In this document: piece by piece, positions 1 to 7,449 of the stretch
Position numbering within the stretch: position 1 is the first letter of the stretch
How the letters are laid out: every line of letters starts with the position of its first letter
NCBI GenBank assembly: GCA_938004015.1
Contig: CALKWU010000106.1
Coordinates: forward strand, 1 to 14,251
Origin: an uncultured Oceanobacillus sp.
GTDB lineage: Bacteria; Bacillota; Bacilli; Bacillales; Amphibacillaceae
Reading direction: 5' to 3'
DNA length: 14,251 bases
Notes under the pieces: generated by a model
Database searches by the model: none
Seen by the model: the letters and a program-made list of their open reading frames with translations, nothing else
Told to the model about the DNA's origin: nothing
Made by a program: the position numbers and the translations under genes

Positions 1-1
1 A

Positions 2-394
2 CTAGTCATGACTGCGGTCGTCACCCTTTCGAAGCCTTCCACGATGAGTGAATTGAGACATTCCTTTAAAGTGAGGAATTCATTACATATTTTCACGATG
101 GTCGGCGGCATGTTGCTTCTCGTTTCGGGCTTGTTGATGGGGGCTTTGAATCCATATTGGTTCAGCCAAGGTTGGTATTTGACGAGTCTAATTCTTTTCC
201 TTGTCGCGCTTGCGATGGGACCATTCGTCCTCACTCCTCGTTCCAAACCGATCAAGCAATTGTTCGTCGATGTTGAAGGGGAAAAAATCCCTGATGAATA
301 CTATGATTTATCAAAGGAATTATTCTTTTATGAACGGATCATCAATGTCATTTTCTTGATCATCATCGCTTTAATGATTTTAAAACCATTTTAA
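2..394 (+). CDS. DUF2269-like small integral membrane protein, 5' end probably outside the window
   Basis: The frame is open from the first complete codon of the window. The first ATG is at 8 and gives 128 residues, but there is no room to see a ribosome site, and the text around it (a serine/threonine-rich cytoplasmic-looking stretch leading into LHIFTMVGGMLLLVSG) looks like the middle of the protein. Members of the predicted DUF2269 membrane family are usually around 150 residues and begin with another hydrophobic helix, so I treat this as 5'-truncated. Counting from the ATG at 8, three hydrophobic segments are visible at about residues 26-47, 56-76 and 108-126, separated by a charged loop (about 78-107). 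The protein ends directly after the last helix. The biochemical role is unknown. No clear terminator follows; the next gene has its own promoter. Confidence 0.6.
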   Translation, partial: LVMTAVVTLSKPSTMSELRHSFKVRNSLHIFTMVGGMLLLVSGLLMGALNPYWFSQGWYLTSLILFLVALAMGPFVLTPRSKPIKQLFVDVEGEKIPDEYYDLSKELFFYERIINVIFLIIIALMILKPF

Positions 395-414
395 ACATGC
401 TGTAACCTTCTATC

Positions 415-443
415 TTGATTCAGACTACCACTTGTGATATAAT
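415..443 (+). promoter_or_regulatory. Sigma-A promoter with extended -10 for the HD-domain gene
   Basis: TTGATT at 415-420 is followed after 17 bp by a perfect TATAAT at 438-443, with TG one base upstream of the -10 (TGA-TATAAT, extended -10). Transcription would start near 450, about 70 bases before the ATG at 519. A 6-3-6 inverted repeat (AAGTTG-TGT-CAACTT, 464-478) lies in the predicted leader. Confidence 0.7.
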
Positions 444-518
444 CTTAAAAATTTACTTAAAATAAGTTGTGTCAACTTGTAATGGAATGGATCATCAAGA
501 TAGGAGGGAGAAAACACC

Positions 519-1055
519 ATGAAAAGAGTCACATTGGAAGAGGTTTTTCTGCATCCCCATGCTCAAAAATACCTCAAACGTTCTGGAATTGCCCATGCGG
601 TAGCTGTAGCTGAATATGCGTATATTTTCGCCAAACGTTTTAACGTGAATGTCGACCTTGCTACGAAGGCGGCTCTCCTTCATGATATCGGACATTACAC
701 GTGGTACCGTGATGGAGAGTGGGATTATGAGCTTTATCAAGCGAATGATATCCATGCAATCAAAGGAGCGAGTCGTGCCCATGAACTGTTGATATCGCTC
801 GGTGAAGATGCGCAAGCGGCAAAAGAGATCGCCATTGCGATTTTGCTCCACACGGATTCTTATTTGCCGAATGGAGATTTGAAATTGAAGCCACTGCAAC
901 AAGTGGTCGCACTTGCTGATGAAGCGGATGAGGAAGCCGGTGGGAACCATCATTATAAACAGATAGATATTCCGGAAGCGTTAGAAAGGATTCGAGCGAT
1001 TGATGCACAAATCTCCCATGAATATAAAAAAGAAAAACTCAGGGTATCGGAATGA
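519..1055 (+). CDS. HD-domain metal-dependent phosphohydrolase
   Basis: The 178-residue cytosolic protein has the HD-superfamily metal-binding pattern: His26 (GIAHAVAVAEYA), His55-Asp56 (LLHDIGHY), a second histidine region at 79/88, His111 in LLLHTDS, and acidic Asp134/Asp137 in ALADEADE. HD proteins hydrolyse phosphomonoester or phosphodiester bonds of nucleotides with divalent metals; the substrate here cannot be told from sequence. A single HD domain fills the protein, with no output or sensor domain. The start is supported by AGGAGGG about 12 bases upstream of the ATG and by a good upstream promoter. The gene is transcribed alone and ends in a bidirectional terminator whose 5' arm lies within its last codons. 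It is not a close match to the second HD protein in this window (6409-6951), which is of the RelA/SpoT type. Confidence 0.85.
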   Translation: MKRVTLEEVFLHPHAQKYLKRSGIAHAVAVAEYAYIFAKRFNVNVDLATKAALLHDIGHYTWYRDGEWDYELYQANDIHAIKGASRAHELLISLGEDAQAAKEIAIAILLHTDSYLPNGDLKLKPLQQVVALADEADEEAGGNHHYKQIDIPEALERIRAIDAQISHEYKKEKLRVSE

Positions 1056-1077
1056 TGATGTGATCCCTGAGTTTTTT
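1033..1077. terminator. Bidirectional intrinsic terminator between convergent genes
   Basis: A perfect 12-bp inverted repeat, AAAAACTCAGGG (1033-1044) and CCCTGAGTTTTT (1065-1076), with a 20-base loop that contains the TGA stop of the HD gene. There is a T-run on the plus strand and, because the upstream arm begins with As, a T-run on the minus strand too. It can therefore end both the HD gene and the convergent carboxypeptidase gene whose stop is at 1081. Confidence 0.8.
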
Positions 1078-1080
1078 GAA

Positions 1081-2100
1081 TCATTCGTTAAAGTATTCTT
1101 CCAGTGTCCAATCATTTTCTTTCATTTCCGTTGCGGCCCTCACACCGACATAACGTAAGTGCCATGGTTCATACTGATATTGTGTGATGGCTTCTTTCCC
1201 TTCCGGATAACGGATGATGAATCCAAAAAGGTGGGCATTGTCCACAACCCATTTCCCTTCAGGAGTATCTCCGAAATCAACGGTCAGCTGATACCCAACG
1301 GCCTCACTCGTGATGTCCATGGCGAGTCCGCTTTGATGTTCGGATTCACCAGGTCTAGCGCTGAATAGATTAGCTGCTTCTTCACCATGTTCTTCTGCAT
1401 ACCTTTCGAACAATGAAACTTGAGTGTCATAAGAACGGTAACCGGATTGGGCAAAAAGGATGTGTCCCGCCTCCTCAGCCGCATCAAACAATTGCTCTAA
1501 AGCTCTTGCTGCTGGAGCGCGCAGTTGTTTTTTCGGCGAGTCTTCAGTGAATGGAAATCTCACATTTGGAACGACGAGGTCGTCTGGCTCATAATCACCT
1601 GGCAAGGCGGCATGTTTATTGATGACGGCCAATTGGTCATAAGGATTTCCGATCACTTCGGAGCCGGCATCGGTAAATACCGGTTCAGCAAGGGGAGGCA
1701 AGCCTGCTCCGGCCTCAATCGTTTCGCGTTCTTCCAAGAAACGTTCCAGTGCTTCTTTTGTTTTATCATCAAATACTCCCGTTGCATCCAAACCGTCTAC
1801 CTGTAATTGGAAGTCGGTGATGGCCCATGTTGTGCTATCGGAAAAAATTCCATCTTGAGGTATCGTATAGCCGATTTGTTGCAAGGCTTCTTGAAGTTGG
1901 AGAACCGCATCGCCCTCTGCTTTCTTTTGCAACTCTTCACTCGGAAGCATGATGTTCACCTCGTCATCAGTCGGGCTTTTAGTGTTTTCCTCTGTGACAG
2001 ACGGTTGTTCTGTTGATTCTTTTTCTGTCGGTGCTTCACTTTCTGTACAAGCTGTCAGAAAAACAGCTGTCATGATCATTAAAATTGATTTCCAATTCAT
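1081..2100 (-). CDS. Lipoprotein D-alanyl-D-alanine carboxypeptidase, peptidoglycan-binding domain plus VanY domain
   Basis: A 339-residue exported lipoprotein: a short signal peptide with lipobox LTAC (Cys18), an acidic Ser/Thr/Glu linker (about 19-60), a PG_binding_1-type helical domain (about 65-125, with DGIFSDSTTWAITDFQ and ATGVFDDKT), then an M15B/VanY peptidase domain (about 180-320). Catalytic features are visible: SGYRS (219-223, substrate-binding Arg222), SEHQSGLAMD with zinc ligands His255 and Asp262, and EPWH with general base Glu311 and zinc ligand His314. The family removes the terminal D-Ala from peptidoglycan stem peptides outside the membrane. I chose the ATG at 2100 because the lipobox then sits at the usual place and TAGGGAT lies just upstream. 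A TTG at 2121 would add seven residues, and a TATAAT-like -10 on the minus strand overlaps it (2121-2126). It lies 43 bases downstream of pepT with no clear terminator between, so read-through is likely. Confidence 0.9.
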   Translation of the reverse strand: MNWKSILMIMTAVFLTACTESEAPTEKESTEQPSVTEENTKSPTDDEVNIMLPSEELQKKAEGDAVLQLQEALQQIGYTIPQDGIFSDSTTWAITDFQLQVDGLDATGVFDDKTKEALERFLEERETIEAGAGLPPLAEPVFTDAGSEVIGNPYDQLAVINKHAALPGDYEPDDLVVPNVRFPFTEDSPKKQLRAPAARALEQLFDAAEEAGHILFAQSGYRSYDTQVSLFERYAEEHGEEAANLFSARPGESEHQSGLAMDITSEAVGYQLTVDFGDTPEGKWVVDNAHLFGFIIRYPEGKEAITQYQYEPWHLRYVGVRAATEMKENDWTLEEYFNE

Positions 2101-2143
2101 GTTATCCCTACATTCCAACAATTATACTCTTCATTGAGGTTTT

Positions 2144-3388
2144 TCATTCATCCCCGGCTTGTTCCGCATACAATTTTGCGATTTCGATGATCACGTTCGT
2201 TGCTTTTTCCATATGATCAACAGAGATGTATTCAAATTTTCCATGGAAATTTTCTCCGCCGGTAAAGATATTTGGAGTTGGTAGTCCCATATAGGAAAGT
2301 TGGGAACCGTCCGTACCACCGCGGATTGGTTCAATGACTGGTTCAATATCGTGGTTTTTCATTGCTTGGCTGGCGATCTCCACAATTTCCATGACCGGTT
2401 CGATTTTTTCCCGCATGTTGTAGTATTGGTCGTTCAATTCGAGAACGACATTTTCTTCGCCGTATTTTTCCTGCATTTCTTTTACGAAGCTCTTTACCGT
2501 TTCTTTTCTTGCTTCGAATTTTTCCCGATCATGATCCCGAATGATGTAATAAACTTTTGTTTCTTCCACATCACCTTGGATGGAAATCAGATGGTAAAAT
2601 CCTTCATATCCTTCTGTATATTCCGGCGCTTCTTTTTCTGGAAATTTGTTGACGAATTCGGTTGCCATTTTTCCGGAATTCACCATTTTTCCCTTTGCAG
2701 TGCCTGGATGGACGCTATTTCCTTTGAATGTCACCTTTGCAGCAGCCGCATTGAAGCTTTCGTATTGTAATTCTCCAAGGGGGCCACCGTCAACGGTATA
2801 GGCGTATGTTGCGTCAAAACGTTCGACATCGAAATGATGCGGGCCACGTCCGATTTCTTCATCCGGAGTAAATGCAACACGAATCCGGCCATGCTCGATT
2901 TCCGGATGGTTTACAAGATAGTTCATCGCAGTGATGATTTCCGCTATCCCTGCTTTATCATCAGCGCCGAGTAAAGTCGTACCGTCCGTCGTAATCAGCG
3001 TATGTCCTTTATAATTGGAAAGTTCGGGGAAATCTCTCGGTGATAAAACAATCGCGAGCTCTTCGTTCAACATAATATCTTTTCCATCATAATTTTCAAC
3101 GACTTGTGGATTTACGTTTTTTCCAGTCATATCCGTTGCGGTATCCAGATGGGCAAGAAATCCGATCGTCGGCACATCTTTTTCTGTATTGGCCGGTAAA
3201 GTCGCCATCAGATAGCCATTTTCATCGATTTCGACATCTTCCATGCCAATTTCTTGCAATTCTTTCTTCAGCAATTCGGCTAGTTCCAGTTGACCTTTTG
3301 TCGTTGGAACAGTAGTGGATTCTTCATCGGATTGTGTGTCGACTTTTGCATATGTAATGAATCGTTCCATTAATTCTTTTTGCATCAT
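2144..3388 (-). CDS. pepT: Peptidase T (tripeptide aminopeptidase)
   Basis: The 414-residue cytosolic M20B metallopeptidase releases the N-terminal residue of tripeptides, helping to recycle imported peptides. The di-zinc site is complete: His80 and Asp82 (AHLDT), bridging Asp143 (GADDKAG), Glu177/Glu178 (TPDEEIG; catalytic base and ligand), Asp200 (VDGG) and His382 (ENFHGKFE). The dimerisation 'lid' domain lies between about 210 and 320 (NSVHPGTAKGKMVN), and the length matches the family (about 410). Two adjacent ATGs (3388 and 3385) both follow AGGAG; the second has the better 8-base spacing, so the true protein may be one residue shorter. A TAGAAT extended -10 (TGT-TAGAAT) on the minus strand at 3445-3450 is the likely promoter. 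The D,D-carboxypeptidase gene follows downstream. Confidence 0.96.
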   Translation of the reverse strand: MMQKELMERFITYAKVDTQSDEESTTVPTTKGQLELAELLKKELQEIGMEDVEIDENGYLMATLPANTEKDVPTIGFLAHLDTATDMTGKNVNPQVVENYDGKDIMLNEELAIVLSPRDFPELSNYKGHTLITTDGTTLLGADDKAGIAEIITAMNYLVNHPEIEHGRIRVAFTPDEEIGRGPHHFDVERFDATYAYTVDGGPLGELQYESFNAAAAKVTFKGNSVHPGTAKGKMVNSGKMATEFVNKFPEKEAPEYTEGYEGFYHLISIQGDVEETKVYYIIRDHDREKFEARKETVKSFVKEMQEKYGEENVVLELNDQYYNMREKIEPVMEIVEIASQAMKNHDIEPVIEPIRGGTDGSQLSYMGLPTPNIFTGGENFHGKFEYISVDHMEKATNVIIEIAKLYAEQAGDE

Positions 3389-3444
3389 TTCCGCTCCTTT
3401 ATGCCAATTTAAACTGATTTATGTTATCGTTATGGATACCTAGT

Positions 3445-3450
3445 ATTCTA
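3445..3450 (-). promoter_or_regulatory. Extended -10 element, likely pepT promoter
   Basis: Reading the minus strand, TGT-TAGAAT forms an extended -10 about 57 bases upstream of the pepT start. The -35 region is poor (TTTCAG-like), which extended -10 promoters tolerate. This is a consensus-reading call only. Confidence 0.4.
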
Positions 3451-3527
3451 ACACAAAATAACAGTTCCTGAAATTGATCGTGCAAGAATGAGACTGGAAA
3501 AATCAACCGTCAGAGTAAAGGATATTC

Positions 3528-3556
3528 TTCAATGTTTGCTTTACAACGTATACAAT
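3528..3556 (+). promoter_or_regulatory. Possible sigma-A promoter of the sulfurtransferase gene
   Basis: TACAAT (3551-3556) is a 5/6 match to the -10 consensus, with a weak TTCAAT -35 (3528-3533) 17 bp upstream. It would give a leader of about 25 bases ending at the AGGAGGGG ribosome site (3576-3583). Confidence 0.4.
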
Positions 3557-3588
3557 GGGGATAGAGAATCAGATGAGGAGGGGTTGCG

Positions 3589-4428
3589 ATGACAAATTTG
3601 ATCAGTGTGGAACGTTTAAAGAAGCGGTTGGCGAACGGGCAAGGTAATACCGTCATTGTCGATGTGAGATTTAAACTGGATGATGAAGATGCCGGGAGAA
3701 AAATGTACTTGGAAGATCATCTCCCCGGTGCGGTTTATTTGGATTTGAATCGTGATCTATCCGGTAAGGTCGGGAAACACGGTGGAAGCCATCCACTACC
3801 GGACATGCCCACTTTCGCCGAAAAATTGGGAAACATCGGAATTGATGAGGAGACAACCGTCGTCGTGTATGATCAAGGGAATGAGATGTATGCTGCAAGA
3901 TTTTGGTGGTTATTGGAGGCGCTTGGTCATAAGAAAGTGTACATTTTGGAAGGCGGTTACAAGCGGTGGGTCGAGGAAGGCAACGAAGTGAGCAGGGAAC
4001 TTCCCGATTTACAGGAAAAGGAGTTCAAAGGGGAATTCGATGAGGAAAAAATCGTCGATATGAAAACGGTGAGGGAAAAATTGCATTCGAATACCGTCAT
4101 CATTGATTCGCGTACGAAAGAAAGATACTTAGGGGATTATGAACCGTTTTACAGTAAAGCGGGCCACATACCGGGAGCAAAAAATTATCCGTGGCAAGCC
4201 GTCCTTTCCGAAGATGGAAAATGGCTGAAAGGAAAAGCTTTGCAGAAACATTTTTCAGACTTGGATAAAGACGATGAAATCATCGTTTCTTGCGGTTCCG
4301 GTGTTTCTGCCTGTGTGAACATCTTAGCATTGAAAGCAGCCGGATATGAAAACGTCCGTCTGTATCCGGGCAGTTTCAGTGATTGGATTTCCTATGACGA
4401 AAATGAAATTGAAATCGGAGAAGAGTGA
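3589..4428 (+). CDS. Two-domain rhodanese: thiosulfate/3-mercaptopyruvate sulfurtransferase
   Basis: The 279-residue cytosolic protein has tandem rhodanese domains, a typical length for this family. The N-terminal domain (about 1-135) has the structural landmarks VDVRF, DDEDAGRKMYLEDHLPGAVYLDL and VVVYDQGNEMYAARFWWLL, with Asp95 in the place of a catalytic cysteine, so it is the inactive half. The C-terminal domain (about 155-279) has IIDSRTKERY, AGHIPGAKNYPW and the active-site loop SCGSGVSAC, with Cys235 as the persulfide-carrying residue. The family moves a sulfane sulfur from thiosulfate or 3-mercaptopyruvate to a thiophilic acceptor. The CGSGVSA loop is closer to the mercaptopyruvate type, but which donor is used cannot be settled by reading. 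An AGGAGGGG ribosome site fixes the start. The gene is single and ends in a bidirectional terminator shared with the convergent chemoreceptor gene. Confidence 0.93.
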   Translation: MTNLISVERLKKRLANGQGNTVIVDVRFKLDDEDAGRKMYLEDHLPGAVYLDLNRDLSGKVGKHGGSHPLPDMPTFAEKLGNIGIDEETTVVVYDQGNEMYAARFWWLLEALGHKKVYILEGGYKRWVEEGNEVSRELPDLQEKEFKGEFDEEKIVDMKTVREKLHSNTVIIDSRTKERYLGDYEPFYSKAGHIPGAKNYPWQAVLSEDGKWLKGKALQKHFSDLDKDDEIIVSCGSGVSACVNILALKAAGYENVRLYPGSFSDWISYDENEIEIGEE

Positions 4429-4449
4429 CATATATGTCCAAAAAAGTGG

Positions 4450-4483
4450 AAAAAGCAGACCTGACGTTTCAGGCCTGCTTTTT
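4450..4483. terminator. Bidirectional intrinsic terminator between sulfurtransferase and chemoreceptor genes
   Basis: AAAAAGCAG-A-CCTGA (4450-4464) pairs with TCAGG-C-CTGCTTTTT (4469-4483) around a CGTT loop, with one A/C mismatch. It has T-runs on both strands, so it serves the plus-strand sulfurtransferase (stop 4428) and the minus-strand chemoreceptor (stop 4492). Confidence 0.85.
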
Positions 4484-4491
4484 CATCGTCT

Positions 4492-6249
4492 TTATAGCTT
4501 AAAGACACCGATTTCTTCATTGAGTTGCTCGGCAAGACGTGCCAGTTCATCTGCATTTGTGGAAACTTCTTCCATCGAACTTGCAGTTTGTTGGCTGGAA
4601 GCGGCTGCTTGTTCCACGCCCGCTGCAGACTCTTCAGAGATGGAAGCGATTTCCTCTATCAGATGATTCATTTTATCACTATTATCCGCAACTTCATTTA
4701 GATTGTTTGAAATCGTCGTCAGTTTTTCCGTCATCGTACGGACAGCATCTTGAATGGCCTCGAATTGTTTTCCCGTCATCTCGATCTGTTCCGTACCTTC
4801 ACGTACCTCTTCGTAACCGCTGGAAAGTGAGTCCACGACTTGACCGGTTTCCGCTTGAATGGCTGTGACGATCGTCGTGATTTCCCCTACAGAAGCAGAG
4901 ACTTGTTCGGAAAGCTTCCTCACTTCATCAGCGACGACGGCGAACCCGTGTCCATGCTCCCCAGCACGGGCAGCTTCTATTGCCGCATTCAAAGAGAGCA
5001 AGTTCGTTTGATTAGCGATATCCTCAATGACATTCACCAAATTGGAAATTTCTTCTGATTTTTTGTCGAGTTCTTTCACTTTATCAACGGCCTCGTAAAC
5101 GATGCCGTCGATTTGCTTCATTTGTGAAACGGACGTCGTCATCAATTGCTTTCCTTCATTTGTGATGTTCAACACATCTTTCGAACTTGCTTGGACTTCA
5201 TTCCCGTTTTCATTGGATATATTGACGAGCTCAATGAAATCGGTCATTGATTCAGTCAAGTTGGAAGCACTGTTCGCTTGATTTTCCGCTCCTGAAGAAA
5301 GCTCTTCCATCGTAGCGGCGATCTGTAAATTCCCTTCTTTCACTTCATTTGCAGCTTGGTTCAATTCTTCGCTCTGACTCGACAGATTGTTGCTCGCATC
5401 GGTAATTTTCGTCAAGATATTTTTCATGTTCCGTTTCAATAGATTGATGGCGAAAGAAAGTTGTCCGATTTCATCTTTTCCGACATAATCCGAATCTTTC
5501 ACCCGAAGATTACCATGGGCGACTTCCGTAATCAGTTGAACGACACGGTTCAATTCCCGTGATATTCTCCGACTGATCAAGTAAATCAGGACGATTCCGA
5601 CGATCATTGCGGACAAGTTCGCGACAGTGAGCACCCATTTGCTTTCATTCATGTTAGTAGCGGAGGCCTCCACCGCCTCATGTTGCTGTGCAGCTGAAAT
5701 CGAAGCTAATTCTTCAATGATTTCCACATTCTCAACCCGGTAACGATAGGTCGTTTCCCTTAATCCCCGCGCAATGGCTACTTGATTGCTTTCCACTGAT
5801 GGGATGATCCGCTCGGTGAAAGTGTTATTGATGATTTCGTCATTGCGCACCAAAGCTTCGAGAAGATTTTTCTCCCGGTTCGTCTGCAAATTCGGCTTGA
5901 TTTTTTCGATAAGGCTTTCAAACTGGTGTTCATATTCCCGGAATGAATCGATGAATGTAGGGTCTTGTGTCAACAGATAATCGGCGATTTGGACATCCTT
6001 CCCCTGGACGGCGGAAGCGAGTTCCGCCATGTCATTCATATGTAGACTCGCACTTTGCACGGATCGCGTATATTCATCGGCCTGGTTCAACTGGAAGTAA
6101 ACGATTCCACCTGCTATGAGAAAAATCAACATCATGATGATATAAGTCGTTGTATACTTGAAACCGATGCGAAAGTCATTGAACCTGGATGCTCGTTTTT
6201 TCTTAGTGCTCTTCTTCATTTTCTGTCTTTTCCGCTCTTTTTTCTTCAT
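4492..6249 (-). CDS. Methyl-accepting chemotaxis protein (transmembrane chemoreceptor)
   Basis: This 585-residue membrane receptor has a very basic N-terminus (residues 1-30) and TM1 at about 33-54. An extracellular segment of about 150 residues (55-204) is predicted helical and resembles a four-helix-bundle sensor, with no recognisable PAS or Cache motif. TM2 is at about 205-226, HAMP at about 227-280, and a long Ala/Ser/Glu-rich cytoplasmic coiled coil follows. The conserved signalling hairpin tip is intact (EDIANQTNLLSLNAAIEAAR, then GEHGHGFAVVADEVRKLSE, about 409-448); this part binds CheW and CheA. No C-terminal CheR-tethering pentapeptide is seen. The ligand is unknown. The start is supported by a G-rich ribosome site (A followed by seven G) nine bases upstream; an in-frame ATG ten codons later has a poorer site. 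I found no convincing sigma-D motif upstream; a TATAAT lies at 6310-6315 on the minus strand. Confidence 0.95.
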   Translation of the reverse strand: MKKKERKRQKMKKSTKKKRASRFNDFRIGFKYTTTYIIMMLIFLIAGGIVYFQLNQADEYTRSVQSASLHMNDMAELASAVQGKDVQIADYLLTQDPTFIDSFREYEHQFESLIEKIKPNLQTNREKNLLEALVRNDEIINNTFTERIIPSVESNQVAIARGLRETTYRYRVENVEIIEELASISAAQQHEAVEASATNMNESKWVLTVANLSAMIVGIVLIYLISRRISRELNRVVQLITEVAHGNLRVKDSDYVGKDEIGQLSFAINLLKRNMKNILTKITDASNNLSSQSEELNQAANEVKEGNLQIAATMEELSSGAENQANSASNLTESMTDFIELVNISNENGNEVQASSKDVLNITNEGKQLMTTSVSQMKQIDGIVYEAVDKVKELDKKSEEISNLVNVIEDIANQTNLLSLNAAIEAARAGEHGHGFAVVADEVRKLSEQVSASVGEITTIVTAIQAETGQVVDSLSSGYEEVREGTEQIEMTGKQFEAIQDAVRTMTEKLTTISNNLNEVADNSDKMNHLIEEIASISEESAAGVEQAAASSQQTASSMEEVSTNADELARLAEQLNEEIGVFKL

Positions 6250-6284
6250 CTTTAGAATCCCCCCCTGTTTCCTTTACAAGAAAC

Positions 6285-6314
6285 TTGACAAATACTGGTA
6301 TTTATTCGTATTAT
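6285..6314 (+). promoter_or_regulatory. Near-consensus plus-strand promoter facing away from the chemoreceptor gene
   Basis: TTGACA (6285-6290) is followed after 18 bp by TATTAT (6309-6314). It points into the 3' end of the minus-strand HD/MarR operon and has no plus-strand gene in front of it. Its -10 overlaps a perfect TATAAT on the opposite strand (6310-6315), the likely -10 for the chemoreceptor gene. A short inverted repeat AAATAC-TG-GTATTT (6290-6303) sits in the spacer. Function is unproven. Confidence 0.4.
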
Positions 6315-6408
6315 ACATGGATTTCCGGGGAAAAGGTACTAAAAATTAAATGGAGTCTTTTTTACTGGAAGTTGTCGAATTCTCTGTTTATTTTACCATA
6401 AAAAGGAC

Positions 6409-6951
6409 TTAATGATTAAATATCCGTTTCACAGCTGATTCGAACGAACGGAATAAATCGGGCTGTTTTTCTTTTGGTAAGCCTGTGTTCATATGTACCA
6501 TGATTTCTTCGTTATACCATTTCTGTTCCTCGTAACCTGCATTGAACATCCCCCAGACAGAAGGGCCGGTTTTTTCCAGGCTTCTTTCTAAGGAGAGTAA
6601 ATTGTCGAGTCGATCGGCAACAATCAACATTTTCAAGTCAAGTTCCGCACTTTTCAATGTGTCGATCGTTTGTTGTTTCCGCTCCATCCAGCTCTTCGTC
6701 TTATCTTCGGTATGGGCACACACCAAGTCAGCGACTTTCACACCAAATTCCTTCTCAATTTCATCGATTCCCACTGAGGTGTCTTCCACAACGTCATGTA
6801 AATAACCGGCACAAACCAATTCATCTTTTGCCCCGGCTTTTTCCAACATTTCCGCGACCCGGACAGGGTGGACGATATAAGGAAGGTTTCCGGTTTTGCG
6901 GAATTGACCACGATGAGCATTTTCGGCAAATTTCTTCGCTTTCTCCTTCAT
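6409..6951 (-). CDS. Stand-alone RelA/SpoT-type HD hydrolase, candidate small alarmone hydrolase
   Basis: The 180-residue cytosolic protein resembles the HD domain of RelA/SpoT and the MESH1/small alarmone hydrolases. Seen from the chosen start: AHRGQFRKTG (12-21), YIVHPVRVAEML with His28, YLHDVVEDT with His52-Asp53 and the Glu56-Asp57 pair that is catalytic in SpoT-type hydrolases, a DKTKSWMERK segment (83-92), and VADRLDNLLSLE with Asp113 as the last metal ligand. No synthetase or TGS domain is present. In these families the reaction is Mn-dependent removal of the 3' pyrophosphate from (p)ppGpp; activity on another nucleotide (NADPH for MESH1, for example) is possible. The start at 6951 is chosen because AGGAG lies 7 bases upstream and the ATG shares one base with the MarR stop (TGATG), a sign of translational coupling. 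A longer reading from 6996 would lie inside marR. No terminator is evident after the stop. Confidence 0.85.
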   Translation of the reverse strand: MKEKAKKFAENAHRGQFRKTGNLPYIVHPVRVAEMLEKAGAKDELVCAGYLHDVVEDTSVGIDEIEKEFGVKVADLVCAHTEDKTKSWMERKQQTIDTLKSAELDLKMLIVADRLDNLLSLERSLEKTGPSVWGMFNAGYEEQKWYNEEIMVHMNTGLPKEKQPDLFRSFESAVKRIFNH

Positions 6952-7409
6952 CACCGTTCTCCTTTCACGAATTCTCTTTCTGTTTCGGTTTGCCAATCAG
7001 CAGCTAACATTTTTTTCAACAAGTCAAATGCTTCATGTCCGATCGCTTCTCTTACGTTATCCTCGAGATGTTTTCTCAATGCTTGATTCGCCTCATAACA
7101 ATCGAGACCTAAAGGAGTCAACCGGACAAATTTGCTCCGTTTGTTGTCCTTTGGTTTCTCAGTTACTACGAGACCGTGTTCTTCCAGTTTTTTTACCAGT
7201 TTATGTGTACCTTGACGTGTGATTTTTCCATTTTTAGCGAGATCAGCCAGCAGTATCTCTTTATCGTTGATTAAATTCAAAATGAACCATTCGGAATCGG
7301 TCAAGCGGATATCGTTTTTTTCGTTCCAGTTTGTTTGGATCCATTCCTTCATCTCTTCATTTTTGTTGTCGATCAAGTCGAATAAATCCAATGTGGGCAT
7401 CTTCCCCAT
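6951..7409 (-). CDS. MarR-family transcriptional regulator
   Basis: The 152-residue winged-helix protein has the standard MarR length and layout. An N-terminal dimerisation helix is followed by LTDSEWFILNLI (36-47), the helix-turn-helix ILLADLAKNGKITRQGTHKLVKKLEEHGLV (52-81), the wing KPKDNKRSKFVRLTPLG (85-101, with the usual D-x-R and LTxxG pattern), and C-terminal dimerisation helices. There is one cysteine (Cys104), so a simple two-cysteine redox switch is unlikely. The start is supported by GAGGTG six bases upstream. It is first in a minus-strand operon with the small HD hydrolase, overlapping it by one base. Its promoter contains a perfect palindrome (7471-7490) that is probably its own operator, so autorepression and control of the divergent CarD gene are expected. 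The ligand is not predictable. Confidence 0.92.
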   Translation of the reverse strand: MGKMPTLDLFDLIDNKNEEMKEWIQTNWNEKNDIRLTDSEWFILNLINDKEILLADLAKNGKITRQGTHKLVKKLEEHGLVVTEKPKDNKRSKFVRLTPLGLDCYEANQALRKHLEDNVREAIGHEAFDLLKKMLAADWQTETEREFVKGER

Positions 7410-7449
7410 GAATCACACCTCTTTCTTTTCTCCAATGTCCTACGAGGCT

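Noticed and set aside
495..953. 152-codon minus-strand ORF opposite the first HD gene
   Set aside because: It is a shadow of the HD-domain gene: no ribosome site, no recognisable domain, and the plus-strand frame has complete HD motifs.
2121..2126. Separate strong promoter for the carboxypeptidase gene
   Set aside because: A TATAAT is present on the minus strand but the -35 position (GAATGA) is poor and it lies directly after pepT, so read-through from pepT is the simpler explanation.
3455..3475. CodY-like box (CAATTTCAGGAACTG on the minus strand) near the pepT -35 region
   Set aside because: Only about 10 of 15 positions match the CodY consensus; too weak to call in AT-rich DNA.
3589..4428. 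Idea that both rhodanese domains are catalytic
   Set aside because: The first domain has Asp95 where the active-site cysteine should be, the normal state for the inactive N-terminal half of this family.
6250..6408. Sigma-D (flagellar) promoter for the chemoreceptor gene
   Set aside because: I looked for TAAA followed by GCCGATAT-like sequence on the minus strand and found no acceptable match.
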